From an uncultured Verrucomicrobiae bacterium (GTDB taxonomy: Bacteria > Verrucomicrobiota > Verrucomicrobiia > JADLBR01 > CALLMV01), in contig CALLMV010000014.1 in assembly GCA_938005615.1 (NCBI GenBank), positions 78,752 to 142,751 of the forward strand: a DNA stretch of 64,000 bases. Reading direction: 5' to 3'. This document shows, one piece after another, positions 1 to 7,782 of this stretch (position 1 is its first letter; every line of letters starts with the position of its first letter). Both the position numbers and the translations under genes were made by a program. Below the pieces are notes generated by a model. It was not told where the DNA came from and did not search any database. It was given only the letters and a program-made list of their open reading frames with translations.

Positions 1-91
1 CAGCACAAATGTTGTAACAAGGGAGAACTGCGGGTTTGGTTTGTGCTGCATAATATGAAGTTATTTGTAGAGAGAGACCCGGCAAGGGGAA

Positions 92-111
92 TTTGTGAAA
101 TTTTTCACAAA
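92..111. repeat. 20-bp dyad TTTGTGAAA-N2-TTTCACAAA
   Basis: Two perfect 9-base inverted arms (92-100 and 103-111) are separated by two bases. The shape suits a homodimeric regulator site, but the only gene seen nearby ends at 165 on the minus strand, so any regulated gene would lie beyond the left edge. A looser pair of 9-base arms at 1-9 and 41-49 lies just upstream. Function is inferred only. Confidence 0.35.
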
Positions 112-136
112 GTCAGACAGGCAAGCTCGTCTGACT
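111..136 (-). terminator. Possible terminator hairpin after the pseudopilin gene
   Basis: Read on the minus strand, AGTCAGAC and GTCTGACT form an 8-bp stem with a 10-base loop. It sits about 30 bases after the stop of the gene ending at 165 and is followed by a short T-containing tract. The T run is weak, so this is a tentative terminator. Confidence 0.35.
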
Positions 137-164
137 GTCTATTCATGATGAAGTGCAAAACCTG

Positions 165-935
165 TCAGAAGGGTTTTGCGCCTTCGTAAGGAAGGAAGGT
201 AAAGCGGTCATCGAGGCGGTTCTCGGCGATGTAGTTTCCTTCTTCGTCTTGTGCGGCAAACACACGGCGGGTGACGGCGGCCACTCGTCCATCGCAAAAG
301 AGGAAGTTGGCCTGGCCGCGGGGGTCGGTGCGCGGGCGCCTCACGTCAGCATCGCCAAAAAGACTGACCACGTTGTCCGGGCGCAGTGAGGCGGACTCGC
401 CGATCGTCTCACCCATGAACACAGTGGCCGAGGGATTTTCCACACGAGTGATGCGCAGCAATTCGTTTCCGCTGCCGAGGTAGGCGTTCATGGCGTAGAA
501 GAAAAGTGGTTCAGAAATGCGGGGAGTGTCGCGCTTGGATACGGCGGGGTTGACCCATATGGATCGTTGCCCTGGACGGGGCCGCTGCTCTTCAAGCATT
601 TCATCCCAGGCCGAAGCAGATATGTAGGGAGGCAACAAAACGTACCAGGCGTAATTAAAACGCGGATCTTTTGGGGCTTTCTCTATCGGGTCGCCTTTCC
701 AAGGAAGTTGATTATTAACATCTGGCAGAGACAGATTCAGAGCCATGCCCCACTGGCGGAGATTATCAACAGAAGCGACCTGGAGTTGGCGATCGCGTTT
801 ACCTGAAAACACGGGAATTGCAAGCAGAGCCAGCGCAACGATTACTGCTAAAATGAGCAACACTTCGGGAAGCCCGAAAGCGGTAAGACGGTAAAGTAGA
901 CTAGGTTTATAGGATTTGGGGGTGATATTGTTCAT
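165..935 (-). CDS. Pseudopilin-like secreted protein with DG motif
   Basis: A 256-aa protein with a prepilin-like N-terminus: a basic leader, then A/FGLPE (Ala at -1, Glu at +5), then a hydrophobic helix at about residues 24-44. Near the C-terminus NFLFCDGR resembles the H-X9-DG motif of the large PVC family of type II-secretion-like pseudopilins, although the His position is Pro here. Such proteins are thought to be processed by a prepilin peptidase and assembled at or exported through the envelope. The substrate is unknown. The start overlaps the stop of the upstream lipoprotein gene in an ATGA arrangement, so the two are probably co-transcribed. Family placement is good; the role is not known. 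Confidence 0.75.
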   Translation of the reverse strand: MNNITPKSYKPSLLYRLTAFGLPEVLLILAVIVALALLAIPVFSGKRDRQLQVASVDNLRQWGMALNLSLPDVNNQLPWKGDPIEKAPKDPRFNYAWYVLLPPYISASAWDEMLEEQRPRPGQRSIWVNPAVSKRDTPRISEPLFFYAMNAYLGSGNELLRITRVENPSATVFMGETIGESASLRPDNVVSLFGDADVRRPRTDPRGQANFLFCDGRVAAVTRRVFAAQDEEGNYIAENRLDDRFTFLPYEGAKPF

Positions 936-2443
936 AATTCAGAGGTTTTGATTGCAATTTCGTGGTTTGGGTTGAGCAGTTCTTGTACTCGAGCGGAATT
1001 TTGTTCGATCCACTGGGAAAACAGATCTGTCTCTGGGGTCGTGTCGAGGACAGTTATCTGCTCTGGAGAGAGTTTTAAATCCCGTTTGAACATGGAACCA
1101 AAAAATGCGGATGTAACGATTACTGGAGCGGTAGGGTCGGATGGCTCGCCGAGAAACCTTAGGTTGGAGTTTTCGCGTATGGTTTGCAGTTGCTCCGGGG
1201 TCAGTCTGAGTCGTACTGTCGGGGTGATCCAGGGGATTGCTTCATAAACGCGTGCTGAGGAAATTTCTCCAGAAGGCCAAGGAGCACGAATGGATTGGGT
1301 TGAGTAAACCGCGATCGAGCCTGGGTCACGCTCAGCAAGTGCTTGGAGATAAAGGTTCAGTATTTGGTTTTCATCAGCAGGTTCTTGGAGGTGGACAAGC
1401 ACCTTGTTAGCGCTTTGGATCAGGGGGGCAAATTTTTCCATCAAGCCGACGATTGCTTGTGAGGGGGAACCGCCAGCCTCTGCGAGCGTGTTTACATCCA
1501 TCGTGATACGGCGACTAGGACGGGTGGCGATGACGCGCCCGTCTTTAGTGATGCCCAAATCGACACGAGCAATGACGTAGCCGTTATTTGCACGCTGCGT
1601 GTTTTCACTGACAATAATCGGCCAGTCGTAGTTGGCTGCTCCCCAGGCATCCACGCGAGATTGGCTGCGGGAGTAGATCCGGTGAGCGAGAATGAGGTTG
1701 ACTCCCTGGTCTTTGAGTTTGTTGACGAGCGGTGGCGGTTCTTTGGGCGACTCAAACTTGAACCAGTTAAAGGCCATGTAATCTATTTTTTTTGAACGAA
1801 TTTCCTGGAATACGGTATCGTAATCGCGCAAGGGAAAGACAAAGTGGTCAATATTCCCTTCATAGTATGATGGGAAGCGGTCAGGTTTTTCTTCGTAGGA
1901 GAGATCGCCATGGAAATTGGCGACGATGGCCAGACTAATGCCGTTTTTTTCCAGCACGGCATGAGTGGCAGCACCGGAAAAACCTGGTTTGCCATCAGAA
2001 TCAACAAAAGGCACAAGGAGTTTGGCTTGCAAACCAGAAAGCATGTCCGGTGAAATGGGAGCATCCAAGTTGCCTAAAATGACGGCGTCATAACCCAGTG
2101 CGTTGTAAAATTCGACCATGTTGGCACAGTTTGTGACTTTGCTAGCAAAGCTTCCTTGGAGTCCGTCTCCGGTATCGATCAGAAAAAGGCTCGCACCCCG
2201 GCTGGCTGCCTCGCGACGTACAGCTTCAACATAACCCCCAATCAGATGATAATATTGCAGCGGGGCGATGTCGCGGCCTTGAAGAGAGAGAGGGAACACA
2301 TTGCCCAGAAGCCTCCCTGTGTGGATGATAATGATTTCCTTTTCGACCGGCTCAGCAGTTGGGGCAGAAGAAGAGTCTTTACAAGAAGCAAGAGAGAATG
2401 TTATCGCTGCAACTAGTGCAACTGCCGGCGGCTTATTAATCAT
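932..2443 (-). CDS. 5'-nucleotidase/metallophosphoesterase-like lipoprotein
   Basis: The start is ATG at 2443: upstream in-frame sequence runs into trmB, while this start gives a clean lipoprotein signal ending in LASC (Cys21). The 503-aa product resembles the UshA/CpdB 5'-nucleotidase family: an N-terminal phosphoesterase domain (IIHTG, then IDTGDGLQGS at about residues 87-96, GNLD where the family has GNH[DE], LAHR near residue 250) and a C-terminal nucleotidase-like domain. Replacement of the metal-binding His in GNH and an altered first motif suggest changed or lost metal binding, so catalysis is not certain. It would act on the periplasmic face of a membrane. It is co-transcribed with the pseudopilin that follows (4-bp overlap). 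Confidence 0.7.
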   Translation of the reverse strand: MINKPPAVALVAAITFSLASCKDSSSAPTAEPVEKEIIIIHTGRLLGNVFPLSLQGRDIAPLQYYHLIGGYVEAVRREAASRGASLFLIDTGDGLQGSFASKVTNCANMVEFYNALGYDAVILGNLDAPISPDMLSGLQAKLLVPFVDSDGKPGFSGAATHAVLEKNGISLAIVANFHGDLSYEEKPDRFPSYYEGNIDHFVFPLRDYDTVFQEIRSKKIDYMAFNWFKFESPKEPPPLVNKLKDQGVNLILAHRIYSRSQSRVDAWGAANYDWPIIVSENTQRANNGYVIARVDLGITKDGRVIATRPSRRITMDVNTLAEAGGSPSQAIVGLMEKFAPLIQSANKVLVHLQEPADENQILNLYLQALAERDPGSIAVYSTQSIRAPWPSGEISSARVYEAIPWITPTVRLRLTPEQLQTIRENSNLRFLGEPSDPTAPVIVTSAFFGSMFKRDLKLSPEQITVLDTTPETDLFSQWIEQNSARVQELLNPNHEIAIKTSEL

Positions 2444-2534
2444 ACCAACACACAATTGCCTAAAATTGTTACGAATTTGTGACAATTCGGGGCGTTTTTT
2501 ATAAAAACCAGTGCTTCTGAATGAATCTGAGAGC

Positions 2535-3221
2535 CTAATAGCCAGGACATTTGATGATTTGCCACGCTTGCCTGAAAACGAGTTTACCCTCTGCTCGAAA
2601 ATCTTTTTCAAAATCAGAATAGGGAAAATCACTTTGCGGTACCCAAGGCACGTGATTAAAAATAGGGCAACTCCTCGCCGCTTGCAAGGCGTAGGATAAA
2701 TAGCCTGTGTGGTCTGTTGTGAGATAAACCCTGCCGGATGGTTTGAGGACACGGGCAGCACACGCGAAAAAAACGCTCGAGCAGAGCCGGTGTTTTCGGT
2801 GACGTTTTTTGGGCCAGGGATCAGGGTGCATGATGTGAATTTCGTCAATGCTTTGCTCACTAAGTAAGTACTTCACCAAATAGAAGCTCTCTAACCGCAA
2901 GACTCGTAAGTTACGCAAATTTCTGTAATAAGCTTTGCGGGCTATTTTCCTGGCTCTTCCCAAAAGTCGCTCAACTGCAAGCACTCCGGTGCGCGGATTT
3001 TTTTGGGCCCAGGCAGCTGCAAAAGTCCCATCTCCCGCGCCTAGATCCAGCGCGATGCGCTCAGCATGGGGGAAAAGTGCATGAACGTCCAAAGGTTCTG
3101 TTAATGAGGAAAGTTCTACCCAGGGATTATCTGTTAGGAACGGGCCGTTTGAGCCAACCGGGGTCTGCGAGGTGCAAAGATTCACGTGATTCACGTAATT
3201 GTTACAAATTAAACTTTGCAT
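2535..3221 (-). CDS. trmB: tRNA (guanine-N7-)-methyltransferase TrmB
   Basis: TrmB uses S-adenosylmethionine to make m7G46 in the variable loop of tRNAs. The 228-aa product has the SAM-binding loop LDLGAGDGTF (about residues 58-67), the acidic end of the next strand (AVER) and the diagnostic catalytic-face motif HPDPWPKKRH (about residues 131-140), followed by a TTDHTGY segment. Length fits the family. The first 30 residues are poorly conserved, so a slightly later start is possible. It is divergent from the HtrA gene across 203 bases and lies 91 bases upstream of the nucleotidase-like lipoprotein gene. Confidence 0.93.
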   Translation of the reverse strand: MQSLICNNYVNHVNLCTSQTPVGSNGPFLTDNPWVELSSLTEPLDVHALFPHAERIALDLGAGDGTFAAAWAQKNPRTGVLAVERLLGRARKIARKAYYRNLRNLRVLRLESFYLVKYLLSEQSIDEIHIMHPDPWPKKRHRKHRLCSSVFFACAARVLKPSGRVYLTTDHTGYLSYALQAARSCPIFNHVPWVPQSDFPYSDFEKDFRAEGKLVFRQAWQIIKCPGY

Positions 3222-3424
3222 GAGCTAGAGCCGCTGTGAAGAAGTTTGATAGAACAGAAAGTCAGTTTACATCTCATATTTTTTGAGGACAGCAGGACGG
3301 GGTGAAGGGCGTTCGATAGTCTTCACTGGCGATTTAAGAATTTTTCAGGTCTGGTGCTAGGGTACATGAATTTCTTTGCCTGAACGCCTGATTGTGTTAT
3401 TGAGAAATAAATCTGAGGATAAGC

Positions 3425-4885
3425 TTGACAACTGCTCAAAAGAGACGGCTTGCCCGGTTAGCCGGGGTGCTACGGTATATTACTTTAACCCTCATAGTGC
3501 TGCCGCCGTTCGGGCAGCTTCATTCGCAAACTCAGGATGTGGCTAAAGAGCTTGAGATACTCTTTGAATCCGCTGCTCTGCGGATGCTCCCCTCGACGGC
3601 GCGAATTTCCCCAGATCCTTCCAGTCCTCTCAGCCGCACGCTCATGCGCAGTGAAGACGGACGCGAATCTGAATCGCGTGGTTTGGAACAGCCTGACGAA
3701 GAACTACAAGTCGGATCAGCCGTAGTGATGAGTAGCGACGGTCTACTTTTAACAAACGCGCATGTGATCTCTTCGCTCTCGAACCTTCTTGTGATCCTAC
3801 ATGACGGACGCACATTCCCTGGAGAGGTGGTTGGGGTAGATGATGTTTCAGACGTAGCTGTAGTGCGCTTGGTGGGGCTTGAGGAGAAATTGCCAGTACC
3901 GGAGTTTGCGACACAGGAATTGCGTCTGGGCCAGTGGGCGCTTGCGCTTGGGGCACCTTACGGTTTGGAAAATTCACTAAGCGTGGGCATTGTGTCGGCC
4001 AAGGAGCGACGAGGGTTGATCTTGGGCCAGATTGTGGATTTCATTCAGGTTACAACTCCTTTGCATCCTGGCAATTCTGGCGGTCCACTTTTTGATATCG
4101 AGGGACGTTTAATAGGGATCAACACCATGGTACGTGGGATGAACACAGGCTTGGGCTTTGCTATCCCTGCCGCGCAAGCTTGGGAAATCGGGAAACGGCT
4201 TGCAAGGGATGGGCAAATTCGCCGCCCGTGGTTGGGTGTGCGCGTATTAGACCCGGCAGAAAATCGCGATTTGTTAGCTCCTTATTTTCCACCTGAAATT
4301 CGCGGTGCGCTTGTTGAATTGATCGAGAGGAGCGGGCCTGCCAAAGACAGTGGTCTGATGCCATTTGATCTGATTGTTGAGTTGGATGGACGGAAAATAC
4401 AGAATCCTGCAGAATTGATCTCCGAGGTCGGACGTCGTGAAGTTGGGAAGCTCGTTATGATCACTGTGCTGCGGGCCTTCCCTGACAAAGCGGCCCAAAG
4501 AATGCAATTTGAGGTGCGGCTCGAGGCTCCATATAGTTCGGCAGATTCCGCAGTAGATGCATCCAAGGCCAGAGAGAGTCTAGACATGCCTTGGGATGAA
4601 TTGGGGCTGGTGGTGGAAAATCTGCGACCATCAATGCAGGGGGCGAAAAGTGATGGTGTGATCGTCAAGGATGTGGAAGATGGTTCACAAGCCGCCGCTC
4701 AGGGTTTAGTTAAAGGATCGGTAATTCTTTCTCTGAATCTTTCTGCTGTACATGACGTGAAGAGTTACAGAGCGGCGTTGCAAGCCGCGAGAAAGACCGG
4801 TGGTCGAATACATGTCATCTTTTCATCTAAAGGCACAACACAGTTTGCGGTCATCGACCTTGAGGCAGACGGGCCGGGAGATTAG
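3425..4885 (+). CDS. HtrA/DegP-family serine protease with two PDZ domains
   Basis: A periplasmic protease or chaperone of the S1C family. The TTG start is favoured by GAGGA five bases upstream. A hydrophobic signal segment lies at residues 14-34. The trypsin-like domain carries the full triad: His113 (TNAHV), Asp143 (VSDVAVVR) and Ser218 (HPGNSGGP). Two PDZ-like regions follow at about 255-350 and 395-480, giving 486 aa. This is typical of quality-control proteases that degrade misfolded envelope proteins. The stop codon directly abuts the stop of the convergent mutL gene with no base between. The TTGACA at the start codon resembles a -35 box but is coding. Confidence 0.9.
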   Translation: MTTAQKRRLARLAGVLRYITLTLIVLPPFGQLHSQTQDVAKELEILFESAALRMLPSTARISPDPSSPLSRTLMRSEDGRESESRGLEQPDEELQVGSAVVMSSDGLLLTNAHVISSLSNLLVILHDGRTFPGEVVGVDDVSDVAVVRLVGLEEKLPVPEFATQELRLGQWALALGAPYGLENSLSVGIVSAKERRGLILGQIVDFIQVTTPLHPGNSGGPLFDIEGRLIGINTMVRGMNTGLGFAIPAAQAWEIGKRLARDGQIRRPWLGVRVLDPAENRDLLAPYFPPEIRGALVELIERSGPAKDSGLMPFDLIVELDGRKIQNPAELISEVGRREVGKLVMITVLRAFPDKAAQRMQFEVRLEAPYSSADSAVDASKARESLDMPWDELGLVVENLRPSMQGAKSDGVIVKDVEDGSQAAAQGLVKGSVILSLNLSAVHDVKSYRAALQAARKTGGRIHVIFSSKGTTQFAVIDLEADGPGD

Positions 4886-6847
4886 TCAACCATCACGCCC
4901 GAAGCGTCTGGCCAAGTCTCGATCGGACAGCAATACCATTGTGGGGCGTCCGTCCGGATTTGTATATGGGAGGTCGCAAGCCAGAAGGTCTGTAAGCAGT
5001 GCCTCTGCCTCAGTCAGGGTGAGGTTTTGGGTGGAGACAATTAGGTGCCTACTGAGAACTTTAGCGACTAATTGCTCACTGATCAGCTTGCGGACTTGTG
5101 CTCCAGTGCGTTCTGTTTCGAGGTCACCAAGCAAAGCAGTGATGCGCTGGACGATATCGCCCTGCTCCCAAAATTGGGGAACAGCTTCAATGATAAAGTC
5201 ATGGCCGCCAAATTCTGAGATAACAAGGCCAGCCTTGCGCAGAACATTGAGGTATTCACGAAGTTTCTCAGACTGCGTTGGCGGAAGGGTAAAGCGCTCG
5301 GGTGTAAGCAGACTCTGGCCGGGAATTCCACCTTCGAGTTGTTGTTTGAGGAGGCGTTCATAGATGATACGTTGGTGAGCTGCCAGTTGGTCTATCAGTA
5401 CTAAGCCGTTGTCTGTCTCCCCAATCCAATAGCGGAAACGCACGCGAGCCGTGAGACGTATTTTGAGGATCTTGCGGTTAGCCTCAGTGACAGGATTTGG
5501 GGCTTGATTTTCGTTTTGAGGCAAAGGCGGTAAAGTCAGTTGTGGAGACTTGGCGAGAATTGGGCCAGATGGCACACCCGCATGCCTGGGTGGCGGTGTG
5601 ACGAGCACCGGATGAGTAGGAGGGCTATGTGTGCGACTAGGTGTAAAGACTGGCTCCGCCTTGATGCTTTTCTTGAAGGGGCCTGGAGATCCTTTTTCGG
5701 AGAGATGGTGCCAAGTTTGCTGGTTTGATGGTGTTTGAAGTAAAGTGTTATTGGAAAAGACTTCTTTTGCTTCTTGGTTTTCTGCACCTTCGGTTCCCCT
5801 TGCCTCGTTAGGCGGATGAATTTGCAAACGACTTGAGTTGGAAAGGTTTCTTGGAATTGCTGTGACAAGTGCGTTACTTAGCGCATCTGCCAGCCAGTGG
5901 CGAAGGCGAGTCTCGTGCCTGAATCGCACTTCGAGTTTTGCTGGATGCACATTTACGTCCACTTCTTCCGGAGACATGCTCAAGTGCAGTACGATAACGG
6001 GATAACGCCCTGCGGTTATCCCTCCGCGGTAAGCCTCACGCAAGGCGTGCTCCAGCGCACGATTTGTAACCGGCCGAAGATTAACCAACCAGTGGATGTG
6101 TTCGCGGCTGATGTGCCAGTAATCATGTCGCGATGCCCAACCGTGAAGCCGCCAGCCTTCAGGGCTTGTCACGTCGATAGGGACCAACTCCTCAAAGATG
6201 TCTGATCCTAAGACCTCAGCTAATCGCATAGAAGCTGTTGTCGCTGGCCAATTGCAGAATGGTTTATTATCAACCCTGACGTTGATGGAAACCTTCGGGT
6301 GAGCCAATGCAATGATTCTCAAAAAGCGCTCCATGTGCGCCATTTCTGTAGCAGGTGTTTTAAGGAATTTTTTTCTTGCAGGCGTATTGTGGAAAAGGCG
6401 TCGTACCTCGACAGCAGTACCTGGCGGACAACCGCATTCTTTGGCTTCAAGCAAGCGGCCACCACGAACGATTACTTCCGTACCGGAATTTGCTCCGAGC
6501 TGGCATGTGCGGATTTTAAAGTCACTGACAGCAGCGATGCTAGGTATGGCCTCACCACGAAAACCGTATGTTTTCACCGCTGCCACATCTTCAAGAGTGT
6601 CCACTTTGCTGGTACCATGTCTTTCGAGACAAAGAAGCGCATCGTCGTGGTTCATGCCCTCGCCGTTGTCAGCCACACGGATGAGTTCGGATCCAGCGTC
6701 TTGGATATCAATTTCTAAAACCGTGGCACCGGCATCAAGACTGTTTTCGATAAGCTCTTTAAGAACTGAAGCCGGACGCTCAACCACTTCACCTGCGGCG
6801 ATCTGATTAGCTACCAAATCAGAGAGAATTTTTATCTTATTGGCCAT
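4886..6847 (-). CDS. mutL: DNA mismatch repair protein MutL (endonuclease site degenerate)
   Basis: The GHKL ATPase half is intact: IAAGEVVERPASVLKELIEN with the Mg-binding Asn, DNGEGM, and GFRGEA. It couples mismatch recognition by MutS to strand processing. A Pro/Ser-rich linker (about residues 345-440) leads to the C-terminal dimerisation domain. There, the zinc-dependent nicking motifs normal in bacteria without MutH are altered: DQHA-x2-E-x4-E reads DQLAAHQRIIYE (His to Leu, Glu to Gln), the ACK/ACR motif aligns to LSR without Cys, and CPHGRP reads NPDGRP. Only FxR (FGR) near the end remains. The total of 653 aa is normal. This MutL is therefore probably a matchmaker without its own nuclease. 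ATG start at 6847. Confidence 0.92.
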   Translation of the reverse strand: MANKIKILSDLVANQIAAGEVVERPASVLKELIENSLDAGATVLEIDIQDAGSELIRVADNGEGMNHDDALLCLERHGTSKVDTLEDVAAVKTYGFRGEAIPSIAAVSDFKIRTCQLGANSGTEVIVRGGRLLEAKECGCPPGTAVEVRRLFHNTPARKKFLKTPATEMAHMERFLRIIALAHPKVSINVRVDNKPFCNWPATTASMRLAEVLGSDIFEELVPIDVTSPEGWRLHGWASRHDYWHISREHIHWLVNLRPVTNRALEHALREAYRGGITAGRYPVIVLHLSMSPEEVDVNVHPAKLEVRFRHETRLRHWLADALSNALVTAIPRNLSNSSRLQIHPPNEARGTEGAENQEAKEVFSNNTLLQTPSNQQTWHHLSEKGSPGPFKKSIKAEPVFTPSRTHSPPTHPVLVTPPPRHAGVPSGPILAKSPQLTLPPLPQNENQAPNPVTEANRKILKIRLTARVRFRYWIGETDNGLVLIDQLAAHQRIIYERLLKQQLEGGIPGQSLLTPERFTLPPTQSEKLREYLNVLRKAGLVISEFGGHDFIIEAVPQFWEQGDIVQRITALLGDLETERTGAQVRKLISEQLVAKVLSRHLIVSTQNLTLTEAEALLTDLLACDLPYTNPDGRPTMVLLSDRDLARRFGRDG

Positions 6848-6936
6848 GATTTGTGGGGAGTGCGTTTCTCGGCATAAAATTCAAATTGCCTGAACGAGCC
6901 ATTTTTTTTCTGGCAGTGCGGAGTCACGATCATAGT

Positions 6937-7782
6937 ATGACGCTAATGAGGCTAACCTCAATCAGTTTGTTGATTTTATTACTTATCACCTCATGCAAAA
7001 AACCAGAGAGTGAGGTAACTACCTTAGGTGCATGGGAGAAAGCCACAACTTTTATGTCCAACGAAGCACACCAAGATTTTCAACGTCTTTTACGTGAAGA
7101 AAATACAGATCCCAGGGAAGTTCGCTTAGGAATTGCACTTACCTTGATCTCCAAGCAGCCGCGAGTGGCCAGCAATTTGAACAATGCGGAACGAATTCTC
7201 CTGCAGCTTGTGCAGGAAAATGCCCATGACGAAGTGGGTAAGACTGCCCGCCTGGCACTTGGCAGGTATCACCAAACTCAGGCACAAACCCAGAATCTTG
7301 ATTTGGCAATGGACTATTATAGACAGCTCTTTGAAGAGCACCCACAATCACTGCAAGGCCAGCATGGATTTGCCAATCTTGCAATGCTCACACTCACGCC
7401 CCAGCTTACGAGCGACGAATTATTCCCCGGAAGATTGGCAGAGCTGGAAGCCCAGGCCCAAAGGCTCACTTTCCCCTCGGCTGAATTAATGTTTCAGCTC
7501 GCAGTAGGCACTGCATGCGCGTTCAGAAAACTTGAGCCGGAGGCTCTGATCAGAAATTTCTCGCTGGCGGCAGATTCTGAGTTCTTAGACTCACGCAGGA
7601 AAAGCGACTGTCTGGTCATAGCCGGCAACACTGCGCTGCGTATTGGCAACTTTGCTGAAGCCAACAGACTCTTCTCTCGATTTGTCAAGGAATTCCCCAG
7701 AGATGCCAGAAACTTCACCATACAAAAGATGCTTAACGAGATAAACATTCCCCTGGAAAACATTCCGCCAGATTTACCATGA
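6937..7782 (+). CDS. TPR-like lipoprotein
   Basis: ATG at 6937 gives a short basic start and a hydrophobic segment ending in the lipobox LITSC, so the 281-aa product should be an anchored lipoprotein. The rest is alpha-helical with alanine and large hydrophobic residues spaced as in tetratricopeptide repeats (for example GKTARLALGRYHQT and GNTALRIGNFAEANRLFSRF). Its TGA overlaps the ATG of the solute-binding protein gene (ATGA), placing it first in the ABC importer operon. A role in organising or aiding the importer is inferred from this position only. Confidence 0.65.
   Translation: MTLMRLTSISLLILLLITSCKKPESEVTTLGAWEKATTFMSNEAHQDFQRLLREENTDPREVRLGIALTLISKQPRVASNLNNAERILLQLVQENAHDEVGKTARLALGRYHQTQAQTQNLDLAMDYYRQLFEEHPQSLQGQHGFANLAMLTLTPQLTSDELFPGRLAELEAQAQRLTFPSAELMFQLAVGTACAFRKLEPEALIRNFSLAADSEFLDSRRKSDCLVIAGNTALRIGNFAEANRLFSRFVKEFPRDARNFTIQKMLNEINIPLENIPPDLP

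Noticed and set aside
2444..2860. In-frame N-terminal extension of the nucleotidase-like lipoprotein
   Set aside because: It overlaps trmB and adds 139 residues before a perfect lipoprotein signal; ATG 2443 is the better start.
3425..3430. TTGACA as a -35 promoter box
   Set aside because: It is the TTG start codon and second codon of the HtrA gene with GAGGA just upstream.
4800..5363. A 187-codon plus-strand frame over the end of the HtrA gene and mutL
   Set aside because: Ser/Arg-rich mirror of the MutL C-terminus; MutL is clearly coding there on the other strand.
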